In this document: in pieces, positions 53,023 through 62,363 of the stretch
Position numbering within the stretch: position 1 is the stretch's first letter
Layout: each line of letters begins with the position of its first letter
Source: Metabacillus mangrovi
GTDB lineage: Bacteria; Bacillota; Bacilli; Bacillales; Bacillaceae
Reading direction: 5' to 3'
NCBI RefSeq assembly: GCF_009711125.1
Contig: NZ_WMIB01000018.1
Coordinates: forward strand, 1-64,000
Length of the DNA stretch: 64,000 bases
Program-made: the position numbers and the translations under genes
Notes under the pieces: generated by a model
Seen by the model: the letters and a program-made list of their open reading frames with translations, nothing else
What the model was told of the DNA's origin: nothing
Database searches by the model: none

Positions 53023-53551
53023 GGCAACCACCACTATTAAACGGTTTGAGCTGAGTGATGAGGAAAAGCGGCAGCGGGATCTAAGAGAAGTAGAAGATGC
53101 ATTAGTCCAGAATAAAGAGGCGATTCTTGAATCGTTAAAGCTTATGCAGCACATGCAGAACAAGGGAGTGCTGCCGCTTCTGAACGGACTGTTCGGACAA
53201 GGGGATAAAGTGCTTCAGGTGCTAGTCAAAGCAATTGATACTCCTGAAAACGCGAACGCTATGAAAAATCTGCTGCTTATGATGGGAATGCTCGGTACCA
53301 TTAATGTGCGGGAACTTGAGCCGCTGATGCTGAAAGTGAACAACGGCGTCGAAAGGGTAGCAAAGGAGAAAGATACCGATCGGAAAACAGGCTACTTTGA
53401 CATAGTCCGCTCTTTAAAAGATCCGGAAATCAACCGGGCAGTAACCCTCCTGTTTACCTTCCTGAAGGGAATGGGGGAGGAAACAGAGCATAAAGAAAAA
53501 AACAAACCGCAGGAAGCCCATGAACGGGTAGACCGCGGGGAGAATAATTGA
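53015..53551 (+). CDS. yjgD: DUF1641 protein (YjgD/YrhD-like)
   Basis: Protein of 178 residues, helical, with the DUF1641 core [39 protein letters not shown] and [16 protein letters not shown]. In Bacillus this family is always found beside formate dehydrogenase and is presumed to assist assembly or electron transfer. ATG start overlaps the fdh stop by 8 nt (AAGGAGCGG upstream), so the pair is cotranslated. Confidence 0.85.
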   Translation: MAKATTTIKRFELSDEEKRQRDLREVEDALVQNKEAILESLKLMQHMQNKGVLPLLNGLFGQGDKVLQVLVKAIDTPENANAMKNLLLMMGMLGTINVRELEPLMLKVNNGVERVAKEKDTDRKTGYFDIVRSLKDPEINRAVTLLFTFLKGMGEETEHKEKNKPQEAHERVDRGENN

Positions 53552-53562
53552 ATAGGGAACAT

Positions 53563-53592
53563 GGAAAAAACCACCCCGGCCGGGTGGTTTTT
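53563..53592 (+). terminator. Terminator of fdh operon
   Basis: AAAACCACCC-CGGCC-GGGTGGTTTTT. Confidence 0.88.
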
Positions 53593-53667
53593 CCTGTTCT
53601 GTATGATTGCAGCAGCAGTTCGTTGCGGCCCTGTTTTGGACGATAGACATAATTTTGACTGAGATAT

Positions 53668-54205
53668 TATAGGGGTGTAACTGATATATCGGGATTATGA
53701 CTGATAGATTAGGAATTTGACTATATCACAGACCGGTTCCGAAAGTTTCGGTCTCAGTGGCCGTTATTTCCGTCAAATTGGCGGGTTAGAGCACAGTTTT
53801 GGTCTCAGCGGCAGCTATTTGCTGTATTTATGCCTGAAATTGCCCCGCATCCGATAAATAACGGCTCTGGAGACCGAAAGCGTTGAAATACGCGAATATC
53901 AGCTCAAATAGCGTCATCTGAGACCGGTTCCGAAAGTTTCGGTCTCAGCGGCCGTTATTTCCGTCAAATTGGCGGGTTAGAGCACAGTTTCGGTCTCAGC
54001 GGCAGCTATTCGCTGTATTTATGCCTATAATTGCCCCGCATCCGCTAAATAACGGCTCTGGAGACCGAAAGCGTTCAAATAGGCGAGATATCAGCCCAAA
54101 TAGCTTCATCTGAGACCGGTTCGGAAAGTTTCGGTCTCGGCGGCTGTTATATAATTTCGACCGATATATTCGGAATTTGACCGATAAATTCTGGCAGACT
54201 TCATT
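53668..54205. repeat. Composite repeat region: 191-bp units flanked by TTTGACCGATA cores (array 4)
   Basis: GACCGGTTCCGAAAG (third copy GACCGGTTCGGAAAG) recurs at 53731, 53922 and 54114, giving a 191-192-bp period of about 2.3 copies. Units contain inverted GAGACCG/CGGTCTC pairs and GGTCTCAGCGGC-CTATT motifs. Both edges instead show ~20-nt units such as TGATAGATTAGGAATTTGAC (53700-53720) and TTTGACCGATAAATT (54177-54191), the core of array 3 in the opposite orientation. No coding capacity. Confidence 0.85.
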
Positions 54206-54318
54206 TCACCTGCAATAGTGATGGCTGTTCGGATCACTATTATCTCTATAACTACTAAAAAAGCACATGCCGGAGCTATTTCCCCCTCTTTATTGAATGA
54301 AGAAAACAGAAATCCAGT

Positions 54319-56379
54319 CTATTTTTCTGCTGCTTTTCCGACTCTCTCGGCGTTTACCCTCCCTGAGAAAAAGACGGCACCGCCGCCCATATCAGCAAGC
54401 CGGTCAGGAGTGAGGGCATTAACGTGGAATTTGGCTCCGGAAGGAGTATCAGCCCACAAGCCCTGAGTAACAAGCACACCGGGAAGCACATTTGGGCCGG
54501 GTGCTGCAGCAAGCTCACATTCCCCTCTGTCATTCCATACTCTCACACTGTCTCCATTCGAAATGCTGAGCCTTTCGGCATCTGCCTCATTTAGATAAAG
54601 CTTAGGACTCTTCTCTAAACGAAGGTGCTTTTCGCTTGAGCTGAATGTAGAGTTCATAAAACTGTGGTTGGGCCCAGGCACAAATAAAAACGGATAGCTG
54701 TCATCTTCGACCAGAGGAGTATAGACAGGCAGCGGTGGAAGGCCGGCTTCTGCCATCTGTTCTGAATACAATTCTATTTTTCCGCTTGGGGTCGGCAATT
54801 TTCCAGGAAATAAGGGCTTAACGGCCGCCCTGACGTAATGTTCACGGAGGAGTCTTTCAAACGTGATCTCTTTTATATATGGATTCGGCGAATCATCAAC
54901 GGCCTGCCGGATCAATTCTTCCTCCTCTGCACCGAAGATCTCTGGATCCATATCAAAGGCTTTAGCGAGCAGGCGAAACACCTCCACGTTTGATTTGGAC
55001 TCTCCGTATTTTTCAACGACCGGAACCTGAAGCTGCATGTAGTGATGCCAATAGGATGTATAAAAATCCATGTTTTCAAAAGAAGATGAGGCAGGAAGCA
55101 CAAGATCTGCATAAGCTGCCGTTTCAGTTAAAAACAAATCATGCACGACTGTAAAAAGATCATCTCTTAAAAGGCCTTTTCTTACTTTATTCCCCTCCGG
55201 AGCTACGATGGCGGGATTGCTGCCGTACACGAACAATGAGCGGATCGGCGGGTCCTGCTCCAAAAGGCTGCGGCCGATTTCATTCATATTGATCGTTCTT
55301 GTCTGTTTATTTTGAAGCAAATCCGGCCGTGTGAGAGCAGCCTCATCGTGCTGAAGAAATCCTGAATTTCCTTTTAGCGCCCCGCCGCCCTTATGAAGCC
55401 ACTGTCCAGTCAGAGCAGGGAGGCAAGCAATCGTTCTGACTGCCATTCCGCCATTATCATGATGCTGCAGTCCATTGCCGATCCGGATAAAAGATGGGGA
55501 GATTTCTCCGTACATCCTCGCGAGCTGATAAAGGTCTTCGCGGGGAACGCCTGTAATAGCAGAAACAGTATCAGGGTCATATTGTCGGACATGCTTCCTC
55601 AGTTCCTCGTGGCCGGTCGTCCAGGATTCCAGAAACTCGGGCACCGTAAATTTCTTTTCAAAAAGGATGTGCATCATCCCAAGCGCAAGGGCACTGTCGG
55701 TTCCAGGGAGGATGGGGATGAACCAATCCGCCATCCTCCCGGTCTGATTGTTATGGACATCAATAACGACAATCTTCGCCCCGTTCTTCCGGGCTTTCAG
55801 GGCAAGTGTCATTTGGTGCATGTTCGTACTGACTGCATTGATCCCCCACAAAATAATCAGTTTCGAGTGGATGGTATCCTCCGGATCTGTCCCGAAGCTT
55901 CCGCCCATCGTATAGTTGTAGCCGGCAGAGCCTGCTGCATTGCAGATGGCCCGGTCCAGCCGGCTGGCGCCAAGCTGATGAAAGAAACGCCTGTCCATGC
56001 CTTCTGCATTAAGTAGCCCCATGTTGCCATAAAAGCTGTATGGCAAAATGCTTTCAGGGCCTTCTTCTTCAATGAGACTCTTCCAGCGGGAGTGGATTAA
56101 ATGAACGGCTTCCTCCCAGCTGATCCTCTCAAATTGTCCTTCCCCTTTTTTCCCCGTCCGCTTCATAGGATAGACGAGTCTTTTAGGATCATAGAGCCGC
56201 TCACCCATATGCCGCACTTTATTGCAAATACTCCCTCTTGTTACCGGATGATCCGGATCACCTTCTATTTTTGAAATTCTGCCGTTCTCTTTATGTATAA
56301 GCAGGCCGCACTGATCCGGACAATCAAGAGAGCAAACCGACTTAACGATTCCATCCTTCTGATCGATGTAGCTTTTCAT
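54319..56379 (-). CDS. Molybdopterin oxidoreductase, formate dehydrogenase-like (YoaE type)
   Basis: Soluble 686-residue Mo-bisPGD enzyme: N-terminal 4Fe-4S motif CSLDCPDQCGLL with a fourth Cys in RGSICNKVRHMG, the catalytic domain with RAICNAAGSAGYNYTMG (possible Cys ligand to Mo), GINAVSTNMHQM, a second GxNPAIVAPEG block (SLFVYGSNPAIVAPEG) and a C-terminal MPT-binding domain. It lacks the ferredoxin domains of the neighbouring FDH. B. subtilis YoaE is the closest type I know; substrate is unknown. No RBS stronger than the usual is needed to define the start; terminator-like sequence was not found downstream. Confidence 0.87.
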   Translation of the reverse strand: MKSYIDQKDGIVKSVCSLDCPDQCGLLIHKENGRISKIEGDPDHPVTRGSICNKVRHMGERLYDPKRLVYPMKRTGKKGEGQFERISWEEAVHLIHSRWKSLIEEEGPESILPYSFYGNMGLLNAEGMDRRFFHQLGASRLDRAICNAAGSAGYNYTMGGSFGTDPEDTIHSKLIILWGINAVSTNMHQMTLALKARKNGAKIVVIDVHNNQTGRMADWFIPILPGTDSALALGMMHILFEKKFTVPEFLESWTTGHEELRKHVRQYDPDTVSAITGVPREDLYQLARMYGEISPSFIRIGNGLQHHDNGGMAVRTIACLPALTGQWLHKGGGALKGNSGFLQHDEAALTRPDLLQNKQTRTINMNEIGRSLLEQDPPIRSLFVYGSNPAIVAPEGNKVRKGLLRDDLFTVVHDLFLTETAAYADLVLPASSSFENMDFYTSYWHHYMQLQVPVVEKYGESKSNVEVFRLLAKAFDMDPEIFGAEEEELIRQAVDDSPNPYIKEITFERLLREHYVRAAVKPLFPGKLPTPSGKIELYSEQMAEAGLPPLPVYTPLVEDDSYPFLFVPGPNHSFMNSTFSSSEKHLRLEKSPKLYLNEADAERLSISNGDSVRVWNDRGECELAAAPGPNVLPGVLVTQGLWADTPSGAKFHVNALTPDRLADMGGGAVFFSGRVNAERVGKAAEK

Positions 56380-56496
56380 CCTTACCCCCCCAGTCCATAT
56401 GCCTCTATTCTAATCGATTACAGCTCCCGGTTGCGAAGGGAAAAAAGACAGGTGCAGAAAGTCACTTTCCGATCTAGGGGCAAAAGGAGGAGAATA

Positions 56497-56544
56497 ATGG
56501 CGAAAAAGCACGGAAAATGGAAAGAAACGTATAAATGGAGTTAA
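56497..56544 (+). CDS. Candidate 15-codon small protein
   Basis: ATG at 56497 with a strong AAAGGAGG ribosome site 7 nt upstream, reading MAKKHGKWKETYKWS and then TAA. It is basic and tryptophan/lysine-rich. No conserved family is known to me, and coding status is unproven; the spacing of the RBS and the absence of any other start make it worth recording. It stands alone between divergent or separated genes. Confidence 0.4.
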   Translation: MAKKHGKWKETYKWS

Positions 56545-56682
56545 AAAGAATGAGGAGCAGTTGGTTTTTAAGGCATAGTCCATCAGCACCTTTATTTGGA
56601 TTATTTGGAAAAACAACCTCCTAAGCTTGAAAATCCTTTATAATCGTTTTTGTGCCAAATATTTGACAAAGGTAGTGATGGA

Positions 56683-57918
56683 ATGAAAAAGAAATTTGTG
56701 CTTCTTTCTATTTTTGCATCTCTGGGACTGATTCTGGGAGCATGCGGAAGCAGTGAAAAAACAACAGGAGAGAAAAAAGAAGAAAAGGCAGCTGCAGCGG
56801 AGGAAAAACCGGCTGAAAAAAAGGAAGAGTCTGATAAAGAGGGAGCATCCGGTAATGGTTCAATCATGAATACATATATTGAAGAAGAAACCGAAGGAAA
56901 AGCAGAAGTTATTTATACAAATAAAAAAGCTGGTTTTGTAAACGAAGCACCAGGGTTTAAAGTAAGTGCAGATGAATATCAGATCGTAAAGGTAACCGGA
57001 ATCAAGGAAGATAGCCGAATCCGCTTTGACGGCCAGGACTCAGGCTATGTCGTAACAGCCAGAATGACCGTTGAGAACAAGAGCGATCAGGTCATCCATT
57101 ATAACAGTACAGCTGCCATCGGCACGACAGATGTCTATAGCAACATTTATTCCAGTACTTCAGACTATATCCGCGACGAGGACAAAATCAGTTCCAAGAA
57201 GGAAGGGATTGGTAAATTTGCTCCAGGTGAGAAAATAACAGGATTCATTACGTTTGATATGACGGAGGAGCAATACGAAATGCTGGGGGATGTACCGCCG
57301 AAGTTTATTCTTGAAGCAGGTGCTTCTCCTAATGAAGACATGTCAGGCGGACTTTTAAAAGAGAAAATCTTTGAATTTCCTTACAGTGATGAGGAAGGAA
57401 AAACTGCCGGCGGACAAGCTGATTTTTATCAGGACAGACTGACCATGGAAAATATAGCTGAGAAGACGATGATCCTTGAAAATGAAAGCTATAATCAATC
57501 CGTGACGCTGGAAGGGGTAAAGGCTACCGTGCTCTCCTACCAGTATACGGATCTTAAAATACGGGACGCCTTTAAAGAGCAGTTTAAGAATTTTGATGAA
57601 GAAATGGTGGCCATTTCTTTGAAATTCAAAGTGGAAAATCAGTCCAAGACACCGATCAGCCTGGAGGACTCCAACACGGGGATGGCCGAGGATGAGCTTT
57701 CTGTTTCCCTTGAATCCGGTCTTGGACCAAAAGATCAGCCGGATGTTATTCAGCCGGGCGAGAGTGCGGAGCGGATGGGCGTTTACCTGTTCAACAAAGA
57801 TGAGTTTGGCATTCTCGATCAGCTGTCCTTTAAATTTGGACCATTAATGAATGACAAGACAGAGTACTTGTTCGATCAGAAACAGGCATATGTTGAAATC
57901 GAACTGCCGAAAAACTAA
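56683..57918 (+). CDS. DUF5068-type lipoprotein
   Basis: Predicted lipoprotein of 411 residues: signal peptide KKKFVLLSIFASLGLILGAC with lipobox LGAC, then a Lys/Glu-rich linker (residues 25-60) and two beta-rich, DUF4352/DUF5068-like domains (about 60-230 and 235-411). The gene is monocistronic and followed by a strong terminator. Function unknown. ATG at 56683 opens the signal peptide; the frame extends upstream without an RBS. Confidence 0.8.
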   Translation: MKKKFVLLSIFASLGLILGACGSSEKTTGEKKEEKAAAAEEKPAEKKEESDKEGASGNGSIMNTYIEEETEGKAEVIYTNKKAGFVNEAPGFKVSADEYQIVKVTGIKEDSRIRFDGQDSGYVVTARMTVENKSDQVIHYNSTAAIGTTDVYSNIYSSTSDYIRDEDKISSKKEGIGKFAPGEKITGFITFDMTEEQYEMLGDVPPKFILEAGASPNEDMSGGLLKEKIFEFPYSDEEGKTAGGQADFYQDRLTMENIAEKTMILENESYNQSVTLEGVKATVLSYQYTDLKIRDAFKEQFKNFDEEMVAISLKFKVENQSKTPISLEDSNTGMAEDELSVSLESGLGPKDQPDVIQPGESAERMGVYLFNKDEFGILDQLSFKFGPLMNDKTEYLFDQKQAYVEIELPKN

Positions 57919-57923
57919 AAAGC

Positions 57924-57955
57924 AAAGCAGCCGGATTCATTGATCCGGCTGCTTT
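57924..57955. terminator. Bidirectional terminator
   Basis: AAGCAGCCGGAT-TCATTG-ATCCGGCTGCTTTT between the convergent lipoprotein and penicillin acylase genes. Confidence 0.9.
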
Positions 57956-57956
57956 T

Positions 57957-60347
57957 CTATTTTGGCTTTAAAACCAGCCTGTCGCCATTCTTAAGGGTGT
58001 TGTTCAACGTGGTCTCATGGAAAACGCCATCCACCCAGTTTTTCAGCTGATTGTCATACCACTTGCTTTTAACATGTCCGGACTGGCCGGGGCTGTTGCT
58101 GTGGTACGCTTTGGACAGATCTGATAAGTCGGCGACAAAGCGCCATGGTGCTCCGTGGTCAGTAATCCCGTTTTCCTCGTAGGCAGCTGCCTGCACGGTT
58201 ACCTGGCTGCCCCCGGCAGCGAGCGGTTTTTGACGGTTAAACGCCCATTCGAGAACAGGGGAGGCAGAGGAGAGGGGATGCTCAAAATAAACCTGATGAT
58301 ACGCTCCCCATTTCCATTTTTCCGGGTCGTTTCCGAAGTCCTTTTTGATCCTCGCCAATGTGTTTTTTAATGATGTCTTTAAAACGGATGGAAGCCCGCC
58401 TTTGTTTTCAATCCAGACAGACCGCTTTCCAGCTAACGCTTTTCTCAGCAGCTCATCCGTAATTTGTGCTTTTCCTTCAAATAATTCATCCATTTCTTCC
58501 GGGATCTTATCAGAATAAAGCACCTTTGGTATTTCTTTCATCCAGAGGTGGAAGAGAAGAGGGGCCCCGCTTCCTGGATCATCCTCGTAATTCCAGCTCC
58601 TCAATAAGTCCAGTGCTTCTTCTTCCTCCTTCGTCAGATCCATTTCTTTTGCTTTACTGAGGAACTCCGGTGCAAATTCTTTTGCATACAGATTTTTCTG
58701 GTCCATCTGCAGCTTCATCATATCATCAGGTGTCAGCTTGTCTTTGGATTCCAGAAATTCTGCTATTCTCATATAGCGGTACGGCTGTGCCCAGTGATGG
58801 CTGATGTGATAGGGATAGGAGTCATCGATCACTTTATTGTTTGCAGTTGCGAGATATCCTTCTTCCGGATTGGTGCTCCGGGGCAATTCTTCCCATGGGA
58901 TAAAACCGGTCCATTCATATTCATCCGTCCAGCCGGGTACAGGGAGCATTCCATCTCCCTTTTTCCGGATCGGAATTTTTCCATTTGCTTTATAGGCGAT
59001 GGTTCCGTCCGTTCCTGCAAAAACAAAATTCTGGGTCGGAACATGGAAATCCTCCAGAGCTTTCTCAAAAGAGGGCCAATCCTCTGCCCGGTTCATCTGA
59101 AGGACTGCCTGAAGTTCTGTGCTTGGCATGAGTGCGGTCCATTTCATGGCCAGGACCGTATCCTTTTTCTTATCATGAGAAAATTCGGAGATTACGGGAC
59201 CGTGGCGTGTTTCGGTCACTTTATAAGGGATGGTCTCCATCCCCTTCACCTTAATGGGTTCTTCGATCAGCTGAGCCTTTTCCCATTTTCCATTATAAAG
59301 GAACTGCTCAGGGTGATCCGGGTTCCGCTTTTCAATATACAGGTCCTGGACATCAGGCCCCGTATTGGTTACACCCCAGGCGATTTTCTCATTATGTCCG
59401 AGGATGATGCCAGGGACGCCTGCAAAAATCACTCCGCTTACATTTTGCTCCTTGGAAGTGAGATGCATTTGATACCAGATGGAAGGAGTGGCAAGACCGA
59501 GATGCGGGTCATCCGCTAAAAGCGGTTTGCCGCTTGCTGTTTTTTCCCCGCTGACGACCCAGTTGTTGCTTCCATTGAACTCACGGGGGAGAACGGCATT
59601 TGCAAACGACTTCTTAACATCCAGATCCAGGTTTTCATAAGAGGAGAGAATTTCAGGAGCATTTTTAGGATAGCTTGGGTAAAGTTCCATTGCTTCTTCC
59701 TTTGTCAGGGAGTCTGCTGCCCAGTATCGGAAGGCCTGCCCCTGCCAATGACCGCCTAAGTCAAACGCCATGTATTTCCCAATCGTCAGGGAATCAATTG
59801 GAGTCCATTTTTCGGGCTCATACCCGAGCAGGGTGAACTCGGGAGAAAGCTTTTCCTCTTTCTTTGCTTCATCCATGTAGGCGTTCACTCCATCAGCGAA
59901 CCATTGAAGAACATCAAGTGCTTCTTGATCATAAGTTTCTATGGATGCTTCAGCTGCCCTTCGCAAGCCGAGGGTCCTGAAAAACTTGTCTCTGTCAACG
60001 GTCGCTTCCCCTACAACTTCGCTTAGCATTCCTGATGCCTGACGGCGGCTTAAATCCATTTGAAACAGCCGGTCCTGTGCCTGTACATATCCTTGAGCCA
60101 TATACAGATCCTGTTCCGTTTCAGCGTTAATATGAGGAACGCCTTCCTGATCTCTGGTTACCACTGTTTCATTCGGCAATCCCGCAATTTGTGTTTCACC
60201 GGAAACCTTAGGCAGACTCCTGTCTGTGTAAACGTTTACAAAAATGACAGCCGACAGCAAAATCAAAACCGGAATTGAAATGCTGATAAGCAGCCATTTT
60301 CTGAATGGCCGCTTTTTCTTAATTTCAGGCTGTGTATTTGTTTGCAT
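57957..60347 (-). CDS. Penicillin acylase family protein (Ntn hydrolase)
   Basis: Membrane-anchored or secreted 796-residue acylase of the N-terminal-nucleophile family. A membrane segment at about 18-36 (WLLISISIPVLILLSAVIFV) precedes the A chain; autoproteolysis is expected at EFNGSNNWVVSG, giving the nucleophile Ser of the B chain (around 255). The B chain then shows GVTNTGPDVQDLY and the conserved FAGTDGTIAYKANG. Activity could be penicillin/cephalosporin or acyl-homoserine-lactone hydrolysis; the true substrate is unknown. ATG at 60347 is preferred (GGAGGGG upstream). A perfect cre lies in its 5' coding region. Confidence 0.87.
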   Translation of the reverse strand: MQTNTQPEIKKKRPFRKWLLISISIPVLILLSAVIFVNVYTDRSLPKVSGETQIAGLPNETVVTRDQEGVPHINAETEQDLYMAQGYVQAQDRLFQMDLSRRQASGMLSEVVGEATVDRDKFFRTLGLRRAAEASIETYDQEALDVLQWFADGVNAYMDEAKKEEKLSPEFTLLGYEPEKWTPIDSLTIGKYMAFDLGGHWQGQAFRYWAADSLTKEEAMELYPSYPKNAPEILSSYENLDLDVKKSFANAVLPREFNGSNNWVVSGEKTASGKPLLADDPHLGLATPSIWYQMHLTSKEQNVSGVIFAGVPGIILGHNEKIAWGVTNTGPDVQDLYIEKRNPDHPEQFLYNGKWEKAQLIEEPIKVKGMETIPYKVTETRHGPVISEFSHDKKKDTVLAMKWTALMPSTELQAVLQMNRAEDWPSFEKALEDFHVPTQNFVFAGTDGTIAYKANGKIPIRKKGDGMLPVPGWTDEYEWTGFIPWEELPRSTNPEEGYLATANNKVIDDSYPYHISHHWAQPYRYMRIAEFLESKDKLTPDDMMKLQMDQKNLYAKEFAPEFLSKAKEMDLTKEEEEALDLLRSWNYEDDPGSGAPLLFHLWMKEIPKVLYSDKIPEEMDELFEGKAQITDELLRKALAGKRSVWIENKGGLPSVLKTSLKNTLARIKKDFGNDPEKWKWGAYHQVYFEHPLSSASPVLEWAFNRQKPLAAGGSQVTVQAAAYEENGITDHGAPWRFVADLSDLSKAYHSNSPGQSGHVKSKWYDNQLKNWVDGVFHETTLNNTLKNGDRLVLKPK
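60227..60240. promoter_or_regulatory. Perfect palindromic cre inside penicillin acylase gene
   Basis: TGTAAACGTTTACA, a fully palindromic match to the CcpA cre consensus, 107-120 nt inside the coding region, where it could act as a transcriptional roadblock. Confidence 0.65.
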
Positions 60348-60564
60348 GACCAGGCCCCCCTCCATTTTTTTTACATCTCTATAGTTTAGTTATATAGCAT
60401 TAGAAGAAGGTTAGCACGTACTATTTTCAGAATTTTACCACTTATTAAAGGATAGGAGTGTTTCCTGTTACCATTTTTAAAATTGGATTGGTAAAATTGG
60501 AACTTTTCGATCCAGCTCCCGCATAAGTATAAATGTTTAAAACTTTGAACGGGGGTCGAAATCT

Positions 60565-61545
60565 TTGCTGAAGAAATGGCTTATTGGGATTTGCAGTGTA
60601 TTTCTTCTGTTCTTCTGGGCGGGAATACCAAATGCATCTGCAGCATCATCAAAGTTTATCATCATTAATAAGTCTTCAAACAAGCTGGCATATTACGAAA
60701 ACAGCCAGCTGAAGCGAGTATTTAAAGTCGGAACCGGAAGAAGCCAGTCACTGACGCCTGAGGGGAAATTCAGGATCGTCCAGAAGATTGTGAACAGACC
60801 CTACTACACCGGAAACATCCCGGGGGGAGATCCGAGAAATCCGCTCGGAAACCGTTGGATGGGCTTTAATGCCAGAGGAACATCCGGATCAACCTATGGG
60901 ATACACGGCAACAACAATCCGGCATCCATTGGAGGATATGTGAGCAGCGGCTGTGTCAGAATGTACGATAATGAGGTTGAGTGGCTTTTTGAACAGGTTC
61001 CAATCCATACAGCAGTCATCATTACAAGCTCCGGTAAATCATTTGATGCGATTGCGAAAGCCTATGGATATAGTACGAAGCCGGGAGGCAATCCCGATTA
61101 TGCAGGGGTGACGCTGAAGAAGGGCAGCCAAGGAGAAGCAGTTGCACAGCTTCAGAGGAAATTAACGAGCAGCGGCTTCAGTCCGGGAGGAATAGACGGA
61201 ATCTTCGGGTCTGCCACAGATCGCGCGGTCCGTGCATTTCAAAAAAGCAGAGGACTTACTGTAGATGGCATCGCAGGACCTGCAACTTGGAGTGCGTTAA
61301 ACAAGTCAGCTCCTCCGCAGTCAGGATCCTCACTTATGAACAGCGGTCTATTAAAAAGAGGCAGCAAGGGCGCTGCAGTAAAAGAGCTGCAGCAAAGGCT
61401 TACGGCGAAAGGATACAGTACCCGGGGAGCAGATGGAATCTTCGGTCCGAACACGGAAAAAGCGGTAAAAGCCTTTCAGAAAGCCCGGGGCCTTGCCGTA
61501 GATGGCTTAGTGGGACCGGCAACGAAGAGATCCCTTTTGAAATAA
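60565..61545 (+). CDS. Secreted L,D-transpeptidase with two peptidoglycan-binding domains
   Basis: Exported 326-residue enzyme: signal peptide (1-27, ending ASA), YkuD domain (about 29-160) with His in YGIHGNN and the catalytic Cys in VSSGCVRMYDNEV, then two peptidoglycan-binding-1 repeats (about 180-245, GVTLKKGSQGEAVAQLQRKL...FGSATDRAVRAFQKSRGL; and 255-326, LLKRGSKGAAVKELQQRL...FGPNTEKAVKAFQKARGL). It cross-links or anchors to peptidoglycan. TTG start, with GGGGG upstream. Paralogue of the L,D-transpeptidase at 31.7 kb, whose catalytic domain is very similar. Confidence 0.92.
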   Translation: MLKKWLIGICSVFLLFFWAGIPNASAASSKFIIINKSSNKLAYYENSQLKRVFKVGTGRSQSLTPEGKFRIVQKIVNRPYYTGNIPGGDPRNPLGNRWMGFNARGTSGSTYGIHGNNNPASIGGYVSSGCVRMYDNEVEWLFEQVPIHTAVIITSSGKSFDAIAKAYGYSTKPGGNPDYAGVTLKKGSQGEAVAQLQRKLTSSGFSPGGIDGIFGSATDRAVRAFQKSRGLTVDGIAGPATWSALNKSAPPQSGSSLMNSGLLKRGSKGAAVKELQQRLTAKGYSTRGADGIFGPNTEKAVKAFQKARGLAVDGLVGPATKRSLLK

Positions 61546-61554
61546 ATGAAAACA

Positions 61555-61588
61555 AAAAAACACCCTTGCTGATGCAAGGGTGTTTTTT
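61555..61588. terminator. Bidirectional terminator, L,D-transpeptidase/tRNA
   Basis: AAAACACCCTTGC-TGAT-GCAAGGGTGTTTT, also with T-runs on the minus strand for the tRNA. Confidence 0.9.
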
Positions 61589-61592
61589 GAGA

Positions 61593-61665
61593 TGGAGACT
61601 AGCGGGATCGAACCGCTGACCTTTTGGCTGCCAGCCAAACGCTCTCCCAGCTGAGCTAAGCCCCC
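61593..61665 (-). tRNA. tRNA-Ala (anticodon GGC)
   Basis: Full cloverleaf on the minus strand: acceptor GGGGGCT/AGTCTCC with the Ala identity pair G3:U70, D-arm GCTCAGCTGGGAGAGC, anticodon stem TTTGG-CTGGCAG-CCAAA (anticodon GGC), T-arm with GGTTCGATCC. CCA is not encoded. Promoter TTGACT-N16-TATGAT lies at 61697-61724. Confidence 0.96.
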
Positions 61666-61696
61666 GTAATATTTCTTTCGTTAGTGCATAATATAT

Positions 61697-61724
61697 ATCA
61701 TAATGTTTTTTCGGAAAAAGTCAA
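61697..61724 (-). promoter_or_regulatory. Promoter of tRNA-Ala
   Basis: On the minus strand TTGACT (61724-61719), 16-nt spacer, TATGAT (61702-61697). Confidence 0.75.
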
Positions 61725-61863
61725 CATGTATTTTAAAATTTCGAATGGGCGATCTAAAAGACCGGCTTTTCAATTTTTACAATCAATTTACATTCGCATA
61801 CTTTATTCCTGATCTATTTGAACCGATAATCTAAATAGTGAGAATGAGCGGGGGGCATAAAGC

Positions 61864-62208
61864 ATGAAGATAGTAAAAGCGGTGCTGGCAGCGGGACTGG
61901 CTGTGTTTATGATTTGTGAGTTTTTTGGGGAAGAGCTGAGTAATGCAGCCGGTTTTAAGTCTGCACTGCAGCATGAGGTGCTGGCTGATCAGGAAGTAAC
62001 AAAGGATGAAGCCCTTTTGCTTGTTGTCGATCATCTGAAAAGAGGTGGCAAACAGGAGGCAGGTGCTACGTTTGTAGTTGAAAATAACCGTGAATACATA
62101 TGCCGGGCATCCTGGGTGGAAGACGGGACGGCTGCATCAGGTGCCGAAGAGCTGACGTACTCTGTAAACCGAATGACAGGAACTGTGAAACTGCTTGAAA
62201 TAAAGTGA
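61864..62208 (+). CDS. Hypothetical exported protein
   Basis: Protein of 114 residues with an N-terminal hydrophobic segment (KAVLAAGLAVFMICEFF) typical of a signal anchor, and a short soluble part ending VNRMTGTVKLLEIK; this resembles PepSY-like or YkuJ-type small modules (WVEDGTAASGAEELTYSVNRMTGTV). No function can be given. GAGCGGGGGGC precedes the ATG, which lacks a perfect RBS. Confidence 0.6.
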   Translation: MKIVKAVLAAGLAVFMICEFFGEELSNAAGFKSALQHEVLADQEVTKDEALLLVVDHLKRGGKQEAGATFVVENNREYICRASWVEDGTAASGAEELTYSVNRMTGTVKLLEIK

Positions 62209-62299
62209 ATGTGCTCGTCTGTATCCGCTTTTACATCCCAAACTGAGCTGCCCGCTTAAATGAAATGGACAAGGCCCGCTGCTTTGGTCTTTTCTGCAG

Positions 62300-62347
62300 G
62301 AAACAAAAACAGGAAAACACGCTTTCTCCATTTCCCTGTTTTTGTAT
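62300..62347. terminator. Hairpin/terminator
   Basis: ACAAAAACAGGAAA and TTTCCCTGTTTTTGT form a stem with a 19-nt loop between the convergent exported-protein and DinB genes. Confidence 0.55.
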
Positions 62348-62363
62348 AAGACGTACTGAGCAG

